Assembly: GCA_020809705.1 (NCBI GenBank)
Contig: CP085835.1
Span: 2,852,001-2,916,000, forward strand
Source of the DNA: Calonectria ilicicola
Taxonomy: Eukaryota; Ascomycota; Sordariomycetes; Hypocreales; Nectriaceae
DNA length: 64,000 nt
Reading direction: 5' to 3'
Position numbers and translations under genes: made by a program. The notes under the pieces are model-generated. The model did no database searches. It was not told where the DNA came from and saw only the letters and a program-made list of their open reading frames with translations. This document shows, piece by piece, positions 21,266-33,672 of this stretch (its first letter is position 1; each line of letters starts with the position of its first letter).

Positions 21266-24200
21266 CGTGTCCGTTTCTTGGCACGCAAGTCACCGTCGAT
21301 GGCTAAGTGATGTTGTCGTCTTGGCTTCCCAGAATAACCACCTCGATATGGACAGACGCACTCCCCTTGCAGATGCCACCGGGCTTGACCAGGGAACCTT
21401 GGGGTTTTGTAAACGCGGGCCAGCCGTTGTGGCCCCTGCGGGATGGGCCGTGGAGCAATCCTCCGTCTTCCACCAGTTCCACGGCTCACAAACTAGCCAG
21501 CTTCACCTGCAAACTCTAAAACTCCATGACAGGCGGAATGGTGAGGGGAAGCCAAGGCCAAATTGCACTCGATCATGTCAAAGCGAGTCTCGTTGTCAGC
21601 TATTGACAAGCGGGGCAGCTATTCGCTACCTGGGCATTGCTGAGCATGCAACATCACGCCATGAGGCTTGCAACCAGAGAACCGGTAGCCAGCTCAGCAG
21701 GTTCTGGGCCAGGACGAAGCCCTTCTCGAGACGACGGTGCCTGCCCGGTTCCAGTTGAAGACGACGACCTTGCTGTTAGGGGGTTGGTGAAGGCCTAGCG
21801 CCGTGTCTGAGCTTCAGGTAGATTGACGGCCTCGGCGCAGGCGGGCAGCGCCACACGGTATTTGCGGCGTGACGAGGCGTTTAGAGCCGCAAGTCATGAC
21901 GGGAAATGGCAGTCTCGATGTCTTCGAGAGGCGGCACGGCATCCCCATGCTGTGGAGTCACGTCGGTAGAAATCCAAGGAGGCTTCGGCACTTGGGCGAA
22001 ACATTACATGTTGTGAGACACGTTTGGCGACATCGCCAACGACTTCGTTAAACTCGGCGCCATGTCTCAACTCCTGAACGACTGGCTCACACTTGCGTCC
22101 CGTGTGTGTAAGGCGGGCAGCCTAGGTCGTATCTTCCCCAGACTTTACCAAGTCAGGTGCTGGGAGGTGGTCCAACGACCGGGGGGGTCAGGTCGGGATA
22201 CCCAGCATAGCATCAACTGCAACCAGGGAATCCCACATGCCGAAAGATGTCGGGAACATCCTGGAGGACAAAAGTGCAGTCGGCAAAAATTCTCTGAGCA
22301 ACCCCAACAAATCAAATGACGGTACGCTTTGCGCTACGAGCGCGCCCAGGCCCTGAAAAGCTTAGGCTAGCCCGCTCCCGTCTTAGTAGGGCTGCGGTGG
22401 CTAGTCAGACCCAGCGGTTGGGGTGCATGGCTCTCACCCGGTTCTCTCCCCCGAACCCAGGATCCCAGTTTCTGATCCCTGGATCCCGAGATCGAGGGTA
22501 ATGATCAGCCCCTTGCATGTGCTGGCGGGTAACTCAATAGTTTGTGGAACACGGCCACGAACATCAATATCGGCCAAGTAAGGCTATCTACTAGTCTATT
22601 TTTGCGTACTAAGAAGCACAGTCATTTCACTTTCATCCAGTAGTTCTTCATTCACCTGCAGCCTCTTGCCTTTCATTTGACAAGCGCCACTTTGGTAGCC
22701 TCGCCGCATTGACAGGCGGGCTGAGTGTTACAGGGAATAGGAAATAGCAACACCATCTTCTCCTCACATATATACAAATTAATTAAATGAAAAGAACAAG
22801 AGACCAATACATACATCACACCGATATCCAGTACTTCAATAATTCTTACTCATCAACAAACGGCTGAATATGCCACAACACGTGGACGCCTTCTTTGTGT
22901 CGTCATTCTCAACTTCTGAGAGCTTTTGAATCAGATTCACCCACGTCAGCAAATTGCAAAAGCTGGGGCCGGATATACTACATCCTAGTCCCCCCCCCTC
23001 CATTGCATCTGTGCACGTCGCGCTACTGGTCCCTGACACCAAGGTGGCGATTCCGGATTCGGCCGAGCACTACTAAACTTCGGCGCCTCATTTCCAGGGA
23101 CCAATTGGGCGAAAATGGAATTCTCCCTCGGGCGAATTCACCCTCGGGTTTTTGTTTTCTTCTCAGCCTCATGGTGAACTAGTAGAGATCAACAAGATGC
23201 CAAGGATCTGTAAGCGATGGAAGCTATATTTAACGCGGGAGTGCAGATCATTTCACCATCATGTCAATGATGAGCATTTGGTAATTATGGGGCAATGGGG
23301 CAGCCCGATCGCGGAGATATTTCATGCACAGATTGCACTATATGGGGCACGATTTGGTAGTCATTATCTCGGGTTCCCTACCCGGGTCTCGCCCGCGTTG
23401 ACCCTTCAAGAAGACAGGCAACGTGGATTCATTTGATGCATCTGTCGCGTATGGCTCTAGGACTAGTGAGGATATCAGTGATTGAAGTCGTGACTAAGTT
23501 AGTAACATTGAATGAGATGACTTTGACGGCACGAATGTACGTCATAGAGTCCGCCATCGTCTCCCGAATCGTTACCAGCCCGTGGCAGCCCGTGCGGACG
23601 GTATTAACATCCAGAACCACGTTCTAGGCTGACGACCGGCTGGAAACGGGATCAACGAAGGAGTTGGGTTAGACCAATTCCTGTTTCTTGTTAGCGCAAA
23701 CACACCGCAACGAGGAAAGGGACACCATTCTCTTCCAAGTTAGTCATACACATTTAGCCTCTTGATTACAGGCCACAAGGATTAGAAAGGTTAAAGGGTG
23801 ATGTATTTGTGGCTGACTCCATCAGCCATAGATGATAGGGTCAACGGGATGTGGCAAAGTTGCCATTGGCAATGAGCGATTGCACTAAAAATCTTGCATG
23901 TACTCAGTACATCTTTTTCTAATGAAATAAATAAGCCCAAAAGTACAGTACAAACGCCACAAGTCACGCTTTAACCTTTCTAATCCTTGTGGCCTGTACA
24001 TGTGATAGGCGCAATGTTCTTATACTTCGCGCTAGTGTCGGGTGCCAGGTACGGTTCTGGCGAGCGATTCATGCCCTCGCGGATACCGGGTAGCAGACAG
24101 TGATTATTTGGTTTTGCTATAAGTTATATCGCAATCATTAAGGATTTTTCAAATTAACATCGCCATCTAATTTATTCTGGAGGAATGCTATTGAAATTGT

Positions 24201-25332
24201 CCAAAGTGCTTGTTGGGTCATCAAGCGAGAATATGCTGTAGAAATTTCCGATGGAGGAAAGATACCGCTTGGAACACTCTACTCACAATCGGAAATCTCT
24301 GACCGACTCTCGGCTATATTTCATGAGAGTCATTTGAAGAAATAATTGCTCTTTGTTTCGACCAGAACAATATACCACTGTTTCTACGAAGGCACCATTT
24401 AAATGCAGTAAAAAATGCGTTTGTCTATTAGCCCTCATGATTTGTAGGGATTGATTAACTGTATAATGAACAATACAACTCTAGGCAACAGTGACCTGCA
24501 TGTCGGCTATTTGGCAGCCAGTATTCGGCCGAATTATCATTCAAACCCTGTAATATCTGGCGTGTCGGCAAATTACAGGATGTTACGAGTACCCTTGCCG
24601 CCCCTGCACCCTAAGACCCGGGAACATCTGCCGTTTTCCGAACGTAGATGATCAGCATTGCCCAAACCTGCTAAATTACTCTCCTTGATGTCGCCTCGAG
24701 GTCAATAAGCGACCCATGCTTTTGGCTCATCGTCAGCCACTCGCTCGGGCTGGCTGACTTTTTGTGGATACGCGCTTGGAGCGGGGCAATAGTTCATGAC
24801 GATGGCCAAGCAGTCACCAGGGGGATGGATGGACTAGCTAGCTTGAAGGCACAAGATGGAATCAATATTGCTTGTGAAAAGGGCCCACTGCCTTTGCCAC
24901 AAGTCTGGTCTTACTGGGTCAAACAGGGCCAAATAGGTGACTGTAACACTGTCGTGAGCGCCAAGACAAACCCCGCATTCCTCCCGCGACCCCACAGATG
25001 CATCTGCACTGTTGCTTTTAACTCAAGCCATCTGTCGTGCAGCGGAGCTAGGAAATGTACGATCGTGATATATTGCTATTTCATTTTTTCTTTTGCTCGT
25101 TCTTTACAATACCTCCAGGCTGTATCCAGCATGGCGCGGGTATCAACATACCCCCTGTAGATGTCTGATTTATCACTATAACAGTGTATATTTACTTAAC
25201 AGTCGACTAAATCTGGCAGATGATCAAACCCCACTTTGCTCTCATCCCAATTGCCTCACGACCTCATCCATCCCATCTTCACCCTTTTCAAGTTGTGCCT
25301 CGGTTAGAACCTGATAAATTCATTTTTGCAAC
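21266..25332. other. Gene-poor region, 4.1 kb
   Basis: No gene with domain or splice support is seen. The first 1.2 kb (21.27-22.5) is GC-richer with several overlapping spurious ORFs, possibly decayed coding DNA. It then becomes AT-richer and holds the MITE at 23769-23996. A short direct repeat, CCCTCGGGCGAATTC then CACCCTCGGG, lies near 23125-23150. Confidence 0.55.
23769..23996. mobile_element. 228-bp MITE with 28-bp terminal inverted repeats
   Basis: The left end begins CAGGCCACAAGGATTAGAAA and continues GGTTAAAG; the right end is its exact reverse complement, giving 28 bp perfect, or 33 bp with one mismatch. The element is flanked on both sides by TA (23767-23768 and 23997-23998), the target duplication of Tc1/mariner-type elements. 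It has no coding capacity. It is best read as a Stowaway-like non-autonomous element; the autonomous partner is not in the window. Confidence 0.85.
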
Positions 25333-26117
25333 ATGTCTTCGACTAGCGTGCAATATGGACCTCAAGGAGATGAGGAGCAACCACTCTTGCGACACCGTCC
25401 ACAGCCACGCTTCTCTGTAAATCTCCAGCACTGGGACTTTCACCCTCTGGGGAATGAGGAATGGACCCTCCAAACCACAAAGGCCAAAGTCTCTCGCTTC
25501 CTTTCGTCAAAATATGGCCACTATTTAGTGCTTACCCTAGTGTCACTTGATGTCCTCGGCATGATTGCTGGTGAGCACCAAAACGCCAGGACTAAAGCGT
25601 GCAACTGACAGCAATAGATTTCATTCTACGGCTTTTCAAATGCGAACAAGGTAAAGGTGGCCCAGATTGGGATCTTGCTTTGGACATTCTAGGTTCAACA
25701 GGTTTGGTATTCTCTTGTCTGTTTATGGCTGAATTGATTGCATCAGTGTGGGCGTTTGGCTTGAAGTATGTCCCTTCCCGTGCATTTCCCCCACTGCGCA
25801 TACATACTGACCAGCCCAGCTACTTTAATTCTTGGTTCCATTGCTTTGATGCATTCATTGTCATCGCCGGCTTCATCGTTGACGTTGTTTTGGTCGGCAT
25901 CATTGAGGAGATTGCCTCTTTGATCGTTGTAATGCGTCTCTGGCGAGTCACCAAAATCATTGAAGAGCTTAGCCTTGGTGCACAAGAACGAGGCGAGGCC
26001 CTAGAGCGGCAGATTGAGGAGCTAAAGAGTGAAAACGATCTCCTCAAAGAGGAGATTTCACAGTTGAGGCAGAACCTAAATGCAACTGGTGACGAGACGG
26101 CTACTTCCTCATCTTAG
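25333..26117 (+). CDS. Voltage-gated proton channel (Hv1 type)
   Basis: Three exons (25333-25570, 25618-25765, 25820-26117) give 227 residues. The protein is one voltage-sensor domain with four helices. S1 carries D73 in LVSLDVLGMIAD, the expected equivalent of the selectivity aspartate of Hv1 (human D112). The S4 motif is R168-LW-R171-VT-K174, matching the R..R..R/K signature of proton channels. The tail from ~180 is a heptad-patterned coiled coil (ERQIEELKSENDLLKEEI) that should dimerise the channel. There is no separate pore domain, which separates it from K+ or Na+ channels. It conducts protons outward on depolarisation at the plasma membrane, regulating pH. The 50-residue N terminus is cytosolic. 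Lys at the third S4 charge is also seen in other fungal channels. Confidence 0.92.
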
Positions 26118-27298
26118 GAGTTTTGCAAAGTCATAGCCACCATCTTTTAGTTTTGTCCCGAGGTTCTTTACCCAGGAGAAGCTATGCCAAAGCTGCATTA
26201 AGGTCTTTCAGTTCACACTTGGCTGCGCCACCACAATTGTTGGGCTAAGGGGTGGAAACGTGCTCATGCGAGAAAGTCATTGTATCATATCTATGAAATG
26301 ACCATTGGAAGTTCTTAGATCTTTATATTCCAAAATCGCGTGGAATCTGGTATAAATAAGTAATGTTTTTATTCAGCGGACCGGATCAAGTGCTTCGGAT
26401 CCGATATTAATTTAATTTGGTCAACAACTTGACGCAAACCAGGCCATGTGGGGCCAGTTTCAGACGCGCCACGGTGCAGGGTAGGTAAACAAGAGCGAGC
26501 CCTGATAAAACGAAGTTGAAGAATTAAAGCTAATTTTTATGATGCTGTTAATCTATGTCTATGTATCATTTGGATTGGAGCCATATAAAGTGTTATCTCT
26601 AGTATTTTCCCGTAAATACAGCGCCAGCTAGGATTGCTACTTCAGTAACCCAAGACGAAAATTTTGAACTCGGACCTGAGAGACATCCAGACCAAAGCAA
26701 GGACCAAATTGTTCTGTATGAGAGCTATTTTGGTCGATGTTCCAGGACCGATGTATCGAACCCTTTTTAATGATGTGACGGTCGCAAGTGATGTAAGAAG
26801 GGTAACATTACCCGTACACAGCGAATTCGCATGGCTTCCCTCCGACTCCGATGGGGAAACAAAACACCGGAGGACGAGTGGGTTATTCAGAAATAGACCA
26901 AACTACTGCATGGTGTGGGGGTTTATTATCTTTGTAACCATATAAACCGTGTTGTATGAAAGACAATGTTCTCCAAAAAATCGAGTCTGGTGGAAAATAT
27001 TCCGAAAATAACCCTTTTGCTCTTGTTTTGGGTTTACATTTGCAAGCCTGATTTTGTGTATTAACCTTGCTGGATACCTAGACTTTCATATAAATAAAAC
27101 GAGAAAGAGTCTCTTATTGACAGTACTTTCCGAGGTTCTATTTTATTTTGACGCATAAAAAGTGCTTGCTTTCGGATACGTTTCAGCAACCCGTGTGCTG
27201 TAGATAGACAAAACCCACACAAGGAACCCATTTCCTTGCTGATAAACGCCACCCCATAAATTCGTGAAACACATTCAGGATAAATTTTGTTCAAAACG
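26118..27298. other. Intergenic region, 1.2 kb
   Basis: AT-rich 3' flanks. Short ORFs show no domain or splice support, and nothing else is seen. Confidence 0.5.
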
Positions 27299-27973
27299 TT
27301 ACAAGGACGAGTCAACAGAGTGGTGCGAATCAGCGCTGTTGTTCGGGGATGTGCTCTCTTTTCCAACGTGAGGAACATAGGATATAGCATTAGAAGTTGT
27401 AAGACAAGAAGATGATGATGGAATGGGATGTAATTGAGGACCCCCATTATGGAAGTCCACTAGAGTTGTTGCTGAGAAAAGCGATTCGTCAAGATAAAGA
27501 GCGGAGTCTTCGCGCGTGGCCTCCCCGCGACGCCCTTCCAAAAATGCATCGTATAATTGAGTCCATGAATCTCCTCCTAGCGCATAATTGTTTAATTGTC
27601 GTGAAATGTAATCCAATGATGGGCTCACTGAAGCCATGCCGACTACAGGGAACTCGATATTATTGATCGTTGGTACGGCTTGACCAGAGTTGCAAGGTGA
27701 GAACGGCGACCCTTGGTGATAAGATTCTACTACACTGCGGTGGATTTCGGAAGGTCTTATCGGGTGGCGTTGGCTGGGGCTTGCTAGACTCGCAGGATAT
27801 TTCGGCTTTCGAATGTATTTGCCACGAGCGGTTGGTGTAAAACGGCAATCGGTCATGCCACGTCGAAAACAGCCAGAGCATGGAATTCCTCTCTGCTGTG
27901 CATCGCATTTGGATTTCTGGGTGCGGCAATTGCTGCAGGCAGCCCCAGCACGTAATCGGACGGATGGCGCCAT
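27299..27973 (-). CDS. Short Zn(II)2Cys6 protein, probably truncated regulator
   Basis: A single exon of 224 residues starting MAPSVRLRAG. Residues 12-45 form a C6 zinc cluster (ACSNCRTQKSKCD...IPCSGCFRRGMTDC) resembling the cutinase-factor (CTF1/FacB-like) class, followed by a basic GKYIRKPK segment. After ~120 residues of linker, the region near SALYLDESLF and GPQLHPIPSS looks like the sequence that normally leads into the fungal middle-homology domain, but the frame stops ~45 residues later. The usual 350-500-residue regulatory domain is absent. No intron that would extend it was found. It could be a functional DNA-binding-only protein or the residue of a larger regulator. A TATAAAG-type motif (28042-28050) lies ~70 nt upstream. 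Confidence 0.65.
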   Translation of the reverse strand: MAPSVRLRAGAACSNCRTQKSKCDAQQRGIPCSGCFRRGMTDCRFTPTARGKYIRKPKYPASLASPSQRHPIRPSEIHRSVVESYHQGSPFSPCNSGQAVPTINNIEFPVVGMASVSPSLDYISRQLNNYALGGDSWTQLYDAFLEGRRGEATREDSALYLDESLFSATTLVDFHNGGPQLHPIPSSSSCLTTSNAISYVPHVGKESTSPNNSADSHHSVDSSL

Positions 27974-29460
27974 GTTTCGATCCGCTAATGATACGAATAG
28001 CTCCGCGGATAATCTTGGGTGGGCGCCAAGATACCAACCTGGCTTTATAAGGGAGTAGAGACGGCATTTGAAGGCGAATGTGTGGGGTGCGTGCTATGTG
28101 CATTGGGCTGAACTAGCCTAAATTGGCTCTACAGTCTGGCCCCATCTTGGAAGTTTATTACCATCCATACATAATAGTGAGCATCCCGCGGATTCCGAAA
28201 AATCAGGGTACCATGCTTCAGAGTCTACGAAAGCTCAGTTCATTGTTCCGCCGTGAGAAAGACAAAATGGTTGGCGACAGAAGGACTGTATACACAAGAC
28301 TTGTCTATTTTATAAGAACCATTGAATTAAAATTTACCAACTGGCCATCTCACCATTCTGTATAGATGGTTCATTTATATCAGCGAAAACACACCTTTAG
28401 TACCCTTTCCCCTCTATGTTTATAGCAAGATTAGGTTTGCGACATAACGTCGCTCTATAAGATTCGAAACATGTGCAAACTTGGCGTGACAACAGTGAAC
28501 TGTCTAGAACGGGAAATATCGCTCCGGTAGCCAATTAGGGAGCATTTTCTAGATCTAATAATGGAATCGGGTTGCATTGAGAGTGGAAATATTTGTCATG
28601 AAGGAGGAATTAATCTCATCCTCGTGAGCTTATTACGAGGAATGCAGCATGTGGCGACCCAAAGCCGCGTTAGCGCCAGCACGGGTCTTTGAGCTTGGAA
28701 TAAACGTACAATGTAAACGGCCAGTTAATTGGCTGCATTCATGAGGGGAATGTGTGGATTATTCGTTTACTTACGCGTAATTATTATGACTTGGGAGGAA
28801 GGCGACCCATTTATGGGTACCATGTCAGTCCGCAGAGCTGACGATCATAAATATCTTGAAATGTCTCGTCACCCAAGAAATAATATGCGGATCATAACCC
28901 AAATAGACGCATTTATCTCACACATTATATCCGGGTGCTTTCGAACCCAAAATATTTGTACTAGAATTTGACCCAACAGGCGCATAAAACTCTGGCGGGA
29001 GACACTAGATCGTCATCGCCAAATCGAGAAGAACCGAGCCTACGAGTTTTCTTACCCAGAGGCAGATTCAGTCATTTTTTGCGTGAATTTAGCTGGAGAT
29101 GAAGACATTTCTGGTTGGCATTCTCGTGTTGAAGTCTTGGATTCTTCCCGGAACGCGCGGACGCCGGGGTTGCTGGGGAGCAGCCCCTGAACAACTAGTA
29201 AGATGAGGATCAATTCGGTGGCTTCTCTCATTTAATATGGCTCGCTATTAGTTATACGTCAGTGCGACGCGACATACGAAGTACATTGTGCACATGTAGA
29301 AAGGTGATCCTTGGTTGACTCCCAACTACGAGAAGATATTTCGGAATCCATCGATTGGAATTAGAAAGAAGTGAACTGTCTCAGATTGAAGAAAAATAAC
29401 TATTGCCAAAATAATAGAGCAAAAATTCTCCTTGCCAAGAGTCTGCGCAATTTTCATGCC
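27974..29460. other. Intergenic region, 1.5 kb
   Basis: AT-rich, with no gene seen. It holds the 5' flank of the C6 gene and the 3' flank of the permease. Confidence 0.5.
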
Positions 29461-31722
29461 TCAATCCTTCTCCGTTGACGCAGACTCAGACTCTACTCGG
29501 ATAGCACCAGCCCCAGCCTCACGCACACGACCGGTTGCATCATGGGTGGCATCCCACTCACCAATCTCATCATTGGGCACCTTTGTGATCCGATGCGATT
29601 GCGCGCCATCATCAAGGCTTATAAGCTCCTGGCGGAGCTTGTAACCCTTCCATTTGGGCAGGAGGGACACCCAGACCCAATAGTAGAGACCACACAAAAT
29701 AAGACTGGGAAAAATGTCAGGCTCACGAGTCAAAGAAAGATGGAATCTTTGATGTCACTTACATGCCAATACCAGTCACGATATATGTTCCATACCAAAA
29801 GCTTACATCGCCAGCGTACATTCCACCAGCAGGTGGGTACCACGGCATGACAAGAAGATATAGCTGGATCAGAATATTGAAGATTACGACAGCATGGTAT
29901 GCCTTGAACTCAGGTTCGGGGAGGTTGGCTCGCTTGCGGCGCCATCTCACCACATAGAGACCAAGCGCCATGCAAAGGTTGAAAGCAGCAGTGGGGAATA
30001 CTCCAAGGTCGCTCACTGCCAAGAAGTTAGTACTTGTAATAATATTATTTACCTCCATTATCCCATTGGAATAACGTACCAAAGTTGAATGCATCGCCTG
30101 TGGGAACGGCGAGAATCATCAGAGCTGTGAGGAACCAAACCACAAGGTAAGGTCCTATCGGTGTTCCAAATGGCTTCACAGAAACCCAAAAGTTGGTCCA
30201 GGGAAGCACGCCTTGTCTACAATATGGAGTTAGCGCAAAGATGTATAGGGTGTTAGCGGAGGGAACATACCTGCCACATTCTCGGATTCTACGAGAAAGT
30301 CCAATGATCACGGCCATGATGTTTCCGAAGGCACTCAAGGCAATGAGGAAATTTAATCCACGGACGGTACCGCTGTTTCCGAAAACCTTGGTGAAAAACA
30401 AACTTGCGGCGGTAAGACCAGAATTCTCCAGCTCCTCCTTAGGGACTGCGAGATGCTTTCGTTAGTATGAAGGAAATTGTGAGCATGCTTACTCTGTGTA
30501 CATACCGGCAGCCAGCCAAGCAACATTGGCAAACATGTAGAGCAGATAGACAATAGTAAGAGCAGCAGTGGCATAGATCTTGAGCTGTCTCACAGGATTC
30601 TGTTCAAATGTTATTATTATTTTCCCGACGCGACAAGTTGAACTAAGATCATACCTTTACTTCGTTTGCAAGATTAAAAGCGTTGTTATATCCTCCATAC
30701 GAGAAGATAATACGGTATAGAGCGTTAGTGAGACCGTACGCACTAGCTGAGGCGGTACCGCTAAAGGCGTTGCGAAAATTGGCCTTGGGATCTTCTACTG
30801 CAGTGTGGCCACCCAAAACAACAAAGCCAGTGACGATGACAAAAAGAATTGTTCCGACTTTCACAAGACCTACGGCATTGGAAAACCAGTAGGCATATTT
30901 CGTGTTGAAAACCAAGCCTTGATTCACGCTGTTAGTGCTATCCGCCGCGCGAATACGAGAGAGGAGATCTTACACAATGTCGCGATTGAATATCCAGCCA
31001 ATGCTACACCTTTGACTTGCCAGTTAGTGCCCTCATGACCAGAAATGGCAAACAGGTACTTTGCCAAGACTGGGCGCCAAGAGTTAGTGGGAAGCTAATC
31101 TGTACAAAACCAACGACACGTACCAACGGCATTACTGCTTCCAAATGATAGAATGACACTTTGTACCGCAAATGTTGTCGGAAAGAACCAGATAGGGCGC
31201 GGGAATGCCTGCTCAAGGAAAACCACTTCAGAGCCAGATCGGCTGGGGAAGTACGCCGTGAACTCGAGATAGACGGCACCTGATGCAAGGCATAACTGTA
31301 TAAAGAGTTAATATGGACACTGGCACCGTTGCCCATGTTACATACAAGATAACCAAGAGTCCAGTAGATGAAGCTCAGTCCCACTGAACCAGTTCCAGAT
31401 AGAATGGCGGATGCTGAGAGAGGTTAGAAGATGATGCAATGCGGGATAACGTGCATTAGCGATTCTTACGAGTAGAGTAAATTCCAGTGCCGATCATCAT
31501 GGTTACATTAAGAAGAACGATAGTGACGGGTCCAACAGAGTATCCCAAAGGCGAATCGTGCTCCACAGGGGCTCCAGTTGCTTCTTGGTACGTCGTTTCA
31601 GCATTATTGCCGCCCTTCTGACCAACGTACTTGAGGCTTCCATCAGAGACGTTCCCAAGATCAGAGTCTGATGCGACAACCGCGGTGTCGCGGACGCCAA
31701 AGGACTTTTCCCAAGGCGCCAT
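29461..31722 (-). CDS. APC-superfamily amino-acid permease, methionine-permease (MUP1) like
   Basis: About ten exons. Exon 1 is 31722-31470, the later introns are 45-70 nt and the last exon begins near 29700; the product is just under 600 residues. After a ~60-residue cytosolic N terminus the first helix holds MMIGTGIYSTPSAILSGTGS, the signature of the LAT/MUP1 branch. Later segments (YLEFTAYFPSRSGSEVVFLE, VVLGGH, FSYGGYNNAFNLANEVKNPVR, RIRECGRQGVLPW) also match fungal high-affinity methionine permeases. Twelve plasma-membrane helices are expected. The C-terminal tail is acidic and Ser/Thr-rich, as in transporters controlled by ubiquitin-mediated endocytosis. One junction, near 30965-30930 (ACATT joined to CGTGAATCAA), is the least certain. 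The gene appears intact. Substrate is inferred from family only. Confidence 0.88.
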
Positions 31723-33672
31723 TATGTTATGTGTGAATGGTCAGACAGACACTGATAAGGCCTTGAAGGATGCAAGCCAAGAAATGTCGAGATTTTAGGA
31801 AGCGGGCGCCAAGTAAATGGTGTTCCAGATCTAAAATATTAAATATTTTTATGGATCGCCTTATCATGGCGGGAAAATCCCACCAAGCAAACCATACAAG
31901 TTCAGCTTCAACGCCCCCCTTGTGCTGGGTCAGCCAACTCTCAACGCCATCATGATTTCGGCATCGGATACCTGAATGACATAACATGTGTGACGCGGGA
32001 GGTGGGATGTGGGATACGCTCATAGAGAGCCAATAGAGTGCTAGTATGAAACCAATTGCCTGGGAATTGCGATATAGGTTTCACTGTCACTGCCAAACTG
32101 GGAGTGGTGCCCGAACGTCTAGTTCGCCTCAATGAACCCTAATTTAGTAGAGTATGTGGCCGACTTTCCGAGATGATATTTCCATCGGATGGCATTCTAC
32201 TAGTCGCATCCCACTCTCTTCACTGTACTATTGTGTCTGTTCACCTTGTCAAGGTGTCAGCTTGTACCTACAGAATGTTTAACGCCCACAAATAGGATGC
32301 TCATTTGCTGTCAGAAATTCGTGTTGTCGGATGCATCATAAACATGCACATCAACAAAATTCGTTCACTATCAGATTATTTCGCCGTTTGAGAAGGAATC
32401 TTCTCCTCAGTTCCCCGACCCGAGTCGAGCACCTCGGCTAAAAAAACAAGGGTGAACCGATTTTGGATGAAACTGCGGGATCAAAACGCCGAACCTGGTG
32501 ATGTCGTGATTGAACCCTTGCCTTATCGCATCCTCGCTGGTTTTTCTGTGGCCATAGCACAGGTGCCATTCGCTACTGCAATGACGCAATGTCCATTGCG
32601 CGTGGAGTCCCACTTGCCACTTTGATGGCTTGGTACGACGGCATGAACGCGTCGTTAAGGCTATTTGGGCAGTAGACATGCATTTAATACAATTATACAT
32701 CCAAAGTTATGTGTAGTGTGTTGATATCGGACCGAATAATATCGCCGCTACTCACGCATACTGTATGTACATAAGCCTAAGGATAAAAGCTGTTGTTTGC
32801 AACCAAAGAACGGCCAAGACAAGTAATATTTTAAAACAAGTAGATAAGAATGCAATATATCCAAATTGTGTTGCTCTTGTTATTGTTTCCATTTGTTACC
32901 AAAGTCAGCCTCCATCATCAACTATAGGCAGAAATGAGATGATCCGCCGTACAAGCTATTGCTGGGTCGATCCCCCCCGGGGATAGCGGATCCGGCGTCC
33001 AGATGGGATAGCGCTACTTCAATATCCACTGTTCCACCTCGAATGTTCATTTCATTACGTTTCGCAACGTGCTTCTTTGGGTGTCAAGCCTGTGCCTCCT
33101 CGCGCCAAGCCATGTCTGGCCAGACGGAAACAATGCCGGCCAGATACAGGAAATCGCAAATCAGATCAGTTCTGATTGGGATAGTTTATTCTGAGCTAAA
33201 ATCTCCGCCTCAAATTAATTTCCTTTTTCGCTTTTTTCTGTGTAATAACTTTGACAAAGCAGGGTTAGCCCCCGACGAAACAAATTGTTGAGCCAATAAC
33301 CAACATTTGAAGTATGAATATACAGCGCAAACGCTTAATTTAGAATGTAAACAAGTAATTCTACAAGAACATATTTGGTCCGTGAAGGTGATCAAAGACA
33401 GCAATGATAATGGAATTTATCAGCGGCCAGTCGTACGCCATGTTGCCTGGTTGACCACTATTATTACTTGAAGGCGGCTGATGTAATATTTGGCCTGAAT
33501 AAAATATTCAATTTTCTATTATGCATTGAGAATAGAATCAAGGGAATATATTGCAAATAACTGTTTGTATTACGTATCTCATAGCTATGCTGCCTCAAAT
33601 CGTATGACCTTATTCTATGGATCAGGACAACGTAGTAACCTATCTTTTGACTAGAACTCAATAAACGTCATC
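31723..33672. other. Intergenic region, 1.9 kb
   Basis: Contains the promoter side of the permease and the 3' flank of the GLEYA gene. No ORF with domain support is seen and there are no notable repeats. Confidence 0.5.

Noticed and set aside
27061..27447. Minus-strand ORF overlapping the C6 protein end
   Set aside because: A frame shadow and AT-rich 3' flank; it does not continue the regulator's expected middle-homology domain.
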